From: Candidatus Kapaibacterium sp.
Lineage (GTDB): Bacteria; Bacteroidota; Ignavibacteria; Kapaibacteriales; Kapaibacteriaceae
Length of the DNA stretch: 40,231 nucleotides
Direction of reading: 5' to 3'
Assembly (NCBI GenBank): GCA_018882585.1
Contig: VFFB01000009.1
Coordinates: 1 to 40,231 of the forward strand
Notes under the pieces: generated by a model
The model's database searches: none
The model's input: the letters and a program-made list of their open reading frames with translations, nothing else
What the model was told of the DNA's origin: nothing
Made by a program: the position numbers and the translations under genes
Part shown: piece by piece, positions 35,730 through 40,231 of the stretch
Numbering within the stretch: the first letter of the stretch is position 1
Layout of the letters: each line of letters opens with the position of its first letter

Positions 35730-36209
35730 TTAGGAGACGGAGGCAGCCGATAGAAGACGGTCCAATTCTTCGATCGTGGCGTTCTCGTAGAACGTCTCGT
35801 TGATAGCGATCATAGGAGCGCCGCCACAGGCTCCCATGCATTCCACCTCTTCGATGGAGAAGAGTCCGTCGGCTGTCGCCTCGTTGTTTCCAATCCCAAG
35901 GCGCTGCGTGACGTGATCAAGGAGCTTCTCACCGCCACGAAGCATGCACGAAACGTTTGTGCAAACTTGAACGTGATGACGGCCCATGGGCTTCTTGAAA
36001 TACATCGTGTAAAAGGTCGCAACGCCTTTTACATGCGCGTAGGGTAGATTCATGACGTCGCCGACATGACGCATCACGTCTTCTGAAAGCCATCCCCATT
36101 TGTGTTGCGCCATCCAAAGCACAGGCATAATGGCCGCCTTGCTGTCAGGGTAGCGTGACTTGAGTTCGTCGATCTTGCGAAGTTCTTCGGCTGTAAACGA
36201 GATGGACAT
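35730..36209 (-). CDS. nuoE: NADH-quinone oxidoreductase 24-kDa [2Fe-2S] subunit (NuoE-like)
   Basis: A 159-residue thioredoxin-like ferredoxin subunit. The four cysteines that hold the 2Fe-2S cluster are present as CTNVSC (C-x4-C) and, about 36 residues on, CMGACGG (C-x3-C). KAAIMPVLWMAQHKWGWLSEDVMRHV and VKGVATFYTMYFKKPMGRHHVQVC are typical of NuoE/HoxE. In complex I it works with NuoF at the NADH-oxidising arm in the cytoplasm. Neither nuoF nor any other nuo gene adjoins it, so HoxE- or formate-dehydrogenase-gamma-like roles cannot be excluded. ATG 36209 is chosen because the longer frame is antisense to hpnD. A TATCTTTG -7 element lies about 33 bases upstream, so it may be transcribed separately. 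Confidence 0.88.
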   Translation of the reverse strand: MSISFTAEELRKIDELKSRYPDSKAAIMPVLWMAQHKWGWLSEDVMRHVGDVMNLPYAHVKGVATFYTMYFKKPMGRHHVQVCTNVSCMLRGGEKLLDHVTQRLGIGNNEATADGLFSIEEVECMGACGGAPMIAINETFYENATIEELDRLLSAASVS

Positions 36210-36241
36210 GGAAGCAACCTTTTGTTGTAGGGTCTGCAGTG

Positions 36242-36249
36242 CAAAGATA
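36242..36249 (-). promoter_or_regulatory. Candidate -7 element of nuoE
   Basis: On the minus strand TATCTTTG fits TAnnTTTG exactly and lies in the 64-base gap between the hpnD stop and the nuoE start. Transcription would begin near 36237, leaving a ~28-base leader. No clear TTTG is seen at the expected -33 distance. Confidence 0.45.
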
Positions 36250-36273
36250 GCAACAGGCACGGTACATGCGGCG

Positions 36274-37161
36274 CTATCTCGTCGGCTTGATACGCTGTAC
36301 AAAGAGTCGGTTCGAAAGCCACACCCGCAGTGCCGTGAGCAGCTTGTGTGATGTGCGTACCGAGATACGCCGATCGTAGATCCGATAGTCATGCAGTTCG
36401 ATCTTTTCGAGAAGCCTGTAGTAGATGGCATCCATGATTTGGGCCGCAACCATGGTGCGCCGTTCGTCGCTACGAAGCATTGTGCGAGCCCTATGGTAGT
36501 GATCCCTGGCTCGCTGAACCTGGAAGGCCATCAGAGCGACAAAGTTCTCATTGTAGACCTCGCCAACAAGATCCTGCTCGCTGTACTTGAACCGCTCCAG
36601 ATCTTCGAGAGGAATGTAGATGTACCCTCGGTCCTTATCCTGCTTGATGTCACGAAGGATGTTGGTCAACTGAAGGGCATAGCCCAGGTTTATCGCATAC
36701 TGCTTTGTTTCTTCATGTCGATAGCCAAAGACCTCAATCGAGATGAGACCGACAATGGCCGCGACTCCGTAGCAGTATTCTTTGAGTTCGGCAAAGGTTT
36801 GATATCGTCGGCGTGTCAGGTCCCGCTCACAGCCGTCGATGACGGTCAGCAGATACTGCTTGGGAAGGTTGTAGCGCTCAACGACACGTGCGATGGGCTG
36901 CGCAATGGCGGGCACTGCTCTTCCGGCATACATCGACTCTATGTTTGAGCGCCAGACATTCAACGCCGCACGCTTATGTTCCACATCACGTTCCTGGTCT
37001 GTCGCTGGCAGATCGACGATATCATCGATCATCCGACAGAATGCATACACATCGTTGATGGCATTTCGCTCGGCGCGCGGAAGGAACGAAAACGAATAGT
37101 AGAAATTCGTTGTGCGCTCTTGGGGTCGGGCTGCTTCCAATTGTGCGTCGGTCGTCGTCAT
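36274..37161 (-). CDS. hpnD: Squalene/phytoene synthase family protein, HpnD-like
   Basis: A 295-residue trans-isoprenyl diphosphate synthase of the head-to-head class. It has both aspartate-rich motifs, DDIVD (about residue 46) and NILRDIKQDKDRGYIYIP, plus YCYGVAAIVGLISIEVFG. In the three-enzyme squalene route HpnD joins two farnesyl diphosphates to presqualene diphosphate; HpnC then forms hydroxysqualene and HpnE reduces it to squalene. The adjacent HpnC-like gene supports HpnD rather than phytoene synthase, but a C30 or C40 carotenoid role cannot be excluded. The start overlaps the hpnC stop (ATGA at 37161-37158). hpnE is not next to it. Confidence 0.82.
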   Translation of the reverse strand: MTTTDAQLEAARPQERTTNFYYSFSFLPRAERNAINDVYAFCRMIDDIVDLPATDQERDVEHKRAALNVWRSNIESMYAGRAVPAIAQPIARVVERYNLPKQYLLTVIDGCERDLTRRRYQTFAELKEYCYGVAAIVGLISIEVFGYRHEETKQYAINLGYALQLTNILRDIKQDKDRGYIYIPLEDLERFKYSEQDLVGEVYNENFVALMAFQVQRARDHYHRARTMLRSDERRTMVAAQIMDAIYYRLLEKIELHDYRIYDRRISVRTSHKLLTALRVWLSNRLFVQRIKPTR

Positions 37162-38075
37162 GCCAATTCAGATTTCCTATCATGTATGCATAGATCCGCT
37201 GCAACGCGCCATGCAATCGAAAAATAGTCAGCCTTGCGCAGAATCGGGCGTTTTGTCCATAGTTCGTCACCAAGATCACGGCAGAGACCAAGCATGCGCT
37301 CGCCTCCGTGGATGATGGCATGCAGTTCCGTACGCAGTCGTATTGAGGGGACTAACAACGCGACAATTCTACCACGATCAAAGAGCGTTTGCGTGCGTCG
37401 CAGTGCCTCGAGCAATGCACCATGCTGGCCAAAACTATCGACAAGTTCAAGTGGAAGGTACCAGCGCCCTCGTGGGATGTCGATCGAGAGATCCTGCCAA
37501 AAGTTCACCAGCTGTAGTGCGGTGCAGATATCATCGGATGCCTCGGTAGCGCGGATGTCACGCACGCCGGCAATTGCCAATACAATGCGTCCAACGGGAT
37601 TTGCACTGCAACGGCAGTACTGCATGACATCCTCCCACGTCGCAGGCCGTTTGAAATCTACGTCCTGTCGAAAGGCCAGCAATAGGTCATGCAAAGGGGC
37701 AGTGGGAATAGCCTTGTTGGCGATAGACTGGGAAAGTGCTACGGCAATCGGATGTCCTTGTTCCAGAGGATGCACCGAGGCTGCCTCGACAAGCTGCTGC
37801 ATCGTCTGTAGGGCGGCATGTCGTTCGGTCTGATCATGTGTCCAGTCTTCATCAGCGATATCATCGGCCAACCGCGCATATGCGTACACCGCCGTCACAT
37901 GCGGACGCATGGACGCAGGAAGAAGCTTTGATGCAACGGGGAAGTTCTCGTAGTGGCTCACGGCCAACCGGCTGCACCATGCGTATGCATCGGTGACCGA
38001 CGAAACGGCATACGTTCCACCGTCACTCTGGAGAAGCTCTGTCAAGACCGAACGCTGTGACGTTGAAGTTGCCAT
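37158..38075 (-). CDS. hpnC: Squalene/phytoene synthase family protein, HpnC-like
   Basis: A 305-residue protein with HpnC hallmarks: HYENFPVASKLLPASMRPHVTAVYAYAR, ADDIADE, YCRCSANPVGRIVL and LQLVNFWQDLSIDIPRGRWYLP. Both aspartate motifs are complete. HpnC converts presqualene diphosphate to hydroxysqualene in the squalene/hopanoid pathway. ATG 38075 is preferred; a longer form from 38114 (MNDEPPCGG...) would place a perfect 10-bp inverted repeat inside the coding sequence and has no better ribosome site. It overlaps hpnD by four bases, and lies 62 bases after the foldase gene. Confidence 0.85.
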   Translation of the reverse strand: MATSTSQRSVLTELLQSDGGTYAVSSVTDAYAWCSRLAVSHYENFPVASKLLPASMRPHVTAVYAYARLADDIADEDWTHDQTERHAALQTMQQLVEAASVHPLEQGHPIAVALSQSIANKAIPTAPLHDLLLAFRQDVDFKRPATWEDVMQYCRCSANPVGRIVLAIAGVRDIRATEASDDICTALQLVNFWQDLSIDIPRGRWYLPLELVDSFGQHGALLEALRRTQTLFDRGRIVALLVPSIRLRTELHAIIHGGERMLGLCRDLGDELWTKRPILRKADYFSIAWRVAADLCIHDRKSELA

Positions 38076-38083
38076 GTTACAGA

Positions 38084-38107
38084 ACGAGCCTCCGCATGGA
38101 GGCTCGT
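38084..38107 (-). terminator. Perfect hairpin between the foldase gene and hpnC
   Basis: ACGAGCCTCC and GGAGGCTCGT form a 10-bp perfect stem with a four-base loop. On the minus strand it follows the foldase stop by about 30 bases and ends eight bases before the hpnC ATG. There is only a weak U-rich tail (TTCTGT). It could be a terminator, or a structure holding the GGAGG (38093-38089) that precedes hpnC; the 13-base spacing from GGAGG to ATG is long for a ribosome site. Confidence 0.5.
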
Positions 38108-38137
38108 CGTTCATTCATTGGTGAGACCGCAGTACGA

Positions 38138-40231
38138 TCACTCCTGGTTGTATCGAAGGTCTTCGATCTCGGCGTGTTCACGGAGTTTCTGCAGCCATAC
38201 ATTGTAGGAGCTGCTGCGAGCAGCGCTCGACAACATTTGTGCCGTAACGAGTTTCTCGGATCCGAAACGACCCATGTCGGCCGGCTGACGCGTTATCGTT
38301 TGCAGGATGAACCAGCCGCGATTGCCACGGATAGGTTTCGAAACACTGCCAATAGGCATCGTGAAGACCGCATTTGTAGCGTCATATTCGTTACTGTAGC
38401 CTTGAAGCTGACCGTTGTTACGAACCTGCGGCATGGTGCGAACCTCAAGGGTGGGGTCGACCGTCGGGGCTGCATCCATGCCCTGCGTTTGCAGCGCGGA
38501 AGCAATCTCGGCAGCTCGTGCCTTGACGCGTTCAACTTTCTTGTCCATCAAAAGTTTGGCGCGAAGGCTTTCCTTGATATCCTCCAGCATCTGGACCCCA
38601 GCCTCGCGAATGTCCGCAATCTGAGCAACGACGATGTTCTGGCCGCGAAGGTCAAACGACTTTACGTCACCCTTTGATCCGGTGAAAGCAAAACGGGTTA
38701 CCTGACGTGATCCAAACATCGGCGTCTCGTCCTGGAAGAACGGCGTCTGGCTTGACTGCCGCTTCAGCTTCTTGGCGATGGAGTCGAGTACCTGGCCGGC
38801 TTCGACCTGCTTTACAGCTGTCGAGGCGTCGGCAAGAGCACGCTGGCGGGTACCTGTCGAGATCAACGGCTTGATCACGATCTCGGAATACTTCAGTTCG
38901 GTCGACTGCTTGTCGGTGACCTTGATGATGTGATAGCCAAACTGTGACTCCACGGGGCCGACGATCTGTCCGACGCTAGCAGTAAACGCAGCGTCCTCGA
39001 ACGGCTTTACCATACGCCCCTTACCAAAGAAACCAAGGTCGCCACCGTTGACTGCGGAGCCTGGATCTTTGGAGTTATCACGGGCCAGCGCTGCAAAATC
39101 TTCGCCTTTCTTTGCACGAGCAAACAGTTTGTCTGCCTCGGCCTTGGCCGCTTCCTTGTCAGAACCGAAATCGATCAGGATGTGGCTGGCCTTGACCTGA
39201 ACATTCTCGCCTTCACGGCGTCCATCCAGACGAACATACTTGATTCCCTCTGGCGTGGTGAGAGGTCCAAACACTTCCCGTTCCGTCATGGACGAAAGAA
39301 TCGTTGCCATGCTCGGGTCGACCTCGCCGATCTGACGGAAATCAACGGTAGAGCCGCTCTTGGCTGCCATTTCAATCGTGAAAATCGAATCCTTGGCCGC
39401 AGGGGTCGGAGCCTGCGCCAGAGCCATCTGAAGGTTCATTGATCGTTCGGCGGCCTGCTGGGTGTCCTTGGCCGAGGGAACAAGCGGAATCATCATATAG
39501 TTGAGCTTCCGTGACTTCTTCTGCTCGAAGTACTGCTTGTTCGCTTCGTAGTAGGTGTTGATCTCCGCATCGGAAACAGACACTTCCTTGTCGGGGATAC
39601 GAGTGGCATCGACAGCCACAAATTTGACATCGGCTATCGAGTTATTCGTGATGTATTCGCGTTCGGCAAACAGCGTGGGGATCACGCCTGCCGAAGCACC
39701 AACAGTGGCTCGCAGCGCCTCGTCGAGCTTTTGGGTCCGCAGAAAGTCTTCGATCTTGAGAAGGTCGTTCTTGAACTGGGCCACCATCCGCGCCTTGTCT
39801 TCTTCGCCACCTTGGATGAACTCGCCGAGCTTATCGGGATTGCTTACAACTTCGCGGTACAGCTGCATGTTCACGCGTCCGGTGCTGTCTTTGAAGCCGG
39901 CCGTAAGGTAGTCCGGCGGACTGACGAAGAATGCATCAAGCAGTTCTTGCTTCGTAACGACGAGTCCGAGCTTTGTGGCCTGCTGCTTGCGAAGGACCTG
40001 ATTGACCATCTCGTCCCACACCTGCTGGCGCACAGACTCGTCGTCAAACTCGGCCTTAGGGTTTTGCTGCTTCTGTTGATCCATGTACTCCTTGACGCGT
40101 GCTTCGAAGTCAGCAAGGTAGATCTCTTCACCGTTGACAGTTCCTACAACAACCGTGGCTGGGTTGCGCGGACCTTGATTCAACGAGGTAAAGGTCTGGT
40201 CTTGGATGACCATAAAGGCGATGAAGAGCAC
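38138..40231 (-). CDS. PpiD/SurA-like peptidyl-prolyl isomerase (foldase), 5' end off the window
   Basis: The 697 residues shown lack the true start: the frame is open to the window edge, and the first visible residues (VLFIAFMVIQDQTF) are probably the end of an N-terminal membrane anchor. A SurA_N-like chaperone domain follows (about 25-190: GEEIYLADFEARVKEYMDQQKQQNPK). A parvulin rotamase domain lies at about 335-445 (VKASHILIDFGSDKEAAKAEADKLFARAKKGEDFAALARDNS ... GGDLGFFGKGRMVKPFEDAAF ... FGYHIIKV), and a second degenerate parvulin-like segment later. This is the PpiD layout: a periplasmic foldase tethered to the inner membrane near the Sec exit, assisting outer-membrane and T9SS proteins. 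hpnC and hpnD follow downstream. Confidence 0.88.
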   Translation of the reverse strand: MLFIAFMVIQDQTFTSLNQGPRNPATVVVGTVNGEEIYLADFEARVKEYMDQQKQQNPKAEFDDESVRQQVWDEMVNQVLRKQQATKLGLVVTKQELLDAFFVSPPDYLTAGFKDSTGRVNMQLYREVVSNPDKLGEFIQGGEEDKARMVAQFKNDLLKIEDFLRTQKLDEALRATVGASAGVIPTLFAEREYITNNSIADVKFVAVDATRIPDKEVSVSDAEINTYYEANKQYFEQKKSRKLNYMMIPLVPSAKDTQQAAERSMNLQMALAQAPTPAAKDSIFTIEMAAKSGSTVDFRQIGEVDPSMATILSSMTEREVFGPLTTPEGIKYVRLDGRREGENVQVKASHILIDFGSDKEAAKAEADKLFARAKKGEDFAALARDNSKDPGSAVNGGDLGFFGKGRMVKPFEDAAFTASVGQIVGPVESQFGYHIIKVTDKQSTELKYSEIVIKPLISTGTRQRALADASTAVKQVEAGQVLDSIAKKLKRQSSQTPFFQDETPMFGSRQVTRFAFTGSKGDVKSFDLRGQNIVVAQIADIREAGVQMLEDIKESLRAKLLMDKKVERVKARAAEIASALQTQGMDAAPTVDPTLEVRTMPQVRNNGQLQGYSNEYDATNAVFTMPIGSVSKPIRGNRGWFILQTITRQPADMGRFGSEKLVTAQMLSSAARSSSYNVWLQKLREHAEIEDLRYNQE

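Noticed and set aside
1-40231. Mobile elements, CRISPR arrays, tRNA or rRNA genes
   Set aside because: No transposase or integrase, no regularly spaced repeats, and no tRNA-like cloverleaf or rRNA segment was seen in the intergenic spaces.

Overview
The window looks like a dense stretch of a Bacteroidota/Chlorobi-group genome, probably near Candidatus Kapabacteria or Ignavibacteria. This rests on protein character: Por-type (T9SS) C-terminal sorting domains, a DUF5686-type barrel, a Bacteroidota-style GlmU-like protein and a Tgt without its zinc cysteines. It also rests on promoters of the TTTG-N20-TAnnTTTG class upstream of several genes. The taxon is inferred without a search.

The left 539 bases do not belong to this genome. 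Bases 1-504 carry a fragment of an unrelated ATPase gene. Bases 505-515 are a run of T, and 516-539 match the 24-nt Illumina P7 oligonucleotide with one mismatch. The Kapabacteria-like sequence begins at about 540, inside purL. The junction is an assembly or library chimera, and the fused reading frame is an artefact.

Layout after the junction: 3' part of purL and a DoxX-family gene (+); a leftward operon kbl, 3-hydroxyacyl-CoA dehydrogenase, FtsX-type permease; a secreted Asp-box propeller protein with a T9SS tail (+); mnmA (-) divergent from an acyltransferase gene (+); tgt, yajC, ribBA (+); greA behind an unusual leader with two terminator-like hairpins (+); a secreted LamG/SGNH esterase (+); accD, arginase and an envelope protein in overlapping frames (+); hpf, hprK, a peptide-type binding lipoprotein and an AlbA_2 regulator (+). 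A leftward operon follows: pyrG, GlmU-like protein, SDR, secreted CAP protein. Then come a sugar-type binding lipoprotein with a DUF5686 protein (+), and a leftward pair of large, unrecognised, mutually paralogous helical proteins. A 767-base gene-free, partly AT-rich gap follows. The right end holds nuoE, hpnD, hpnC and a PpiD-like foldase that runs off the window (all -).

Most genes are housekeeping: purines, CTP, riboflavin, fatty acids, tRNA modification, transcript cleavage and ribosome hibernation. Others serve the envelope: T9SS cargo, lipoproteins, foldase and squalene-type lipids. Genes are packed with ATGA or similar overlaps. I see no mobile element, CRISPR array, rRNA or tRNA. The items most worth a second look are the P7 chimera, the greA leader, the paralogous pair at 31906-34962, the zinc-ligand-less Tgt, and promoters so close to start codons that the mRNAs should be leaderless.
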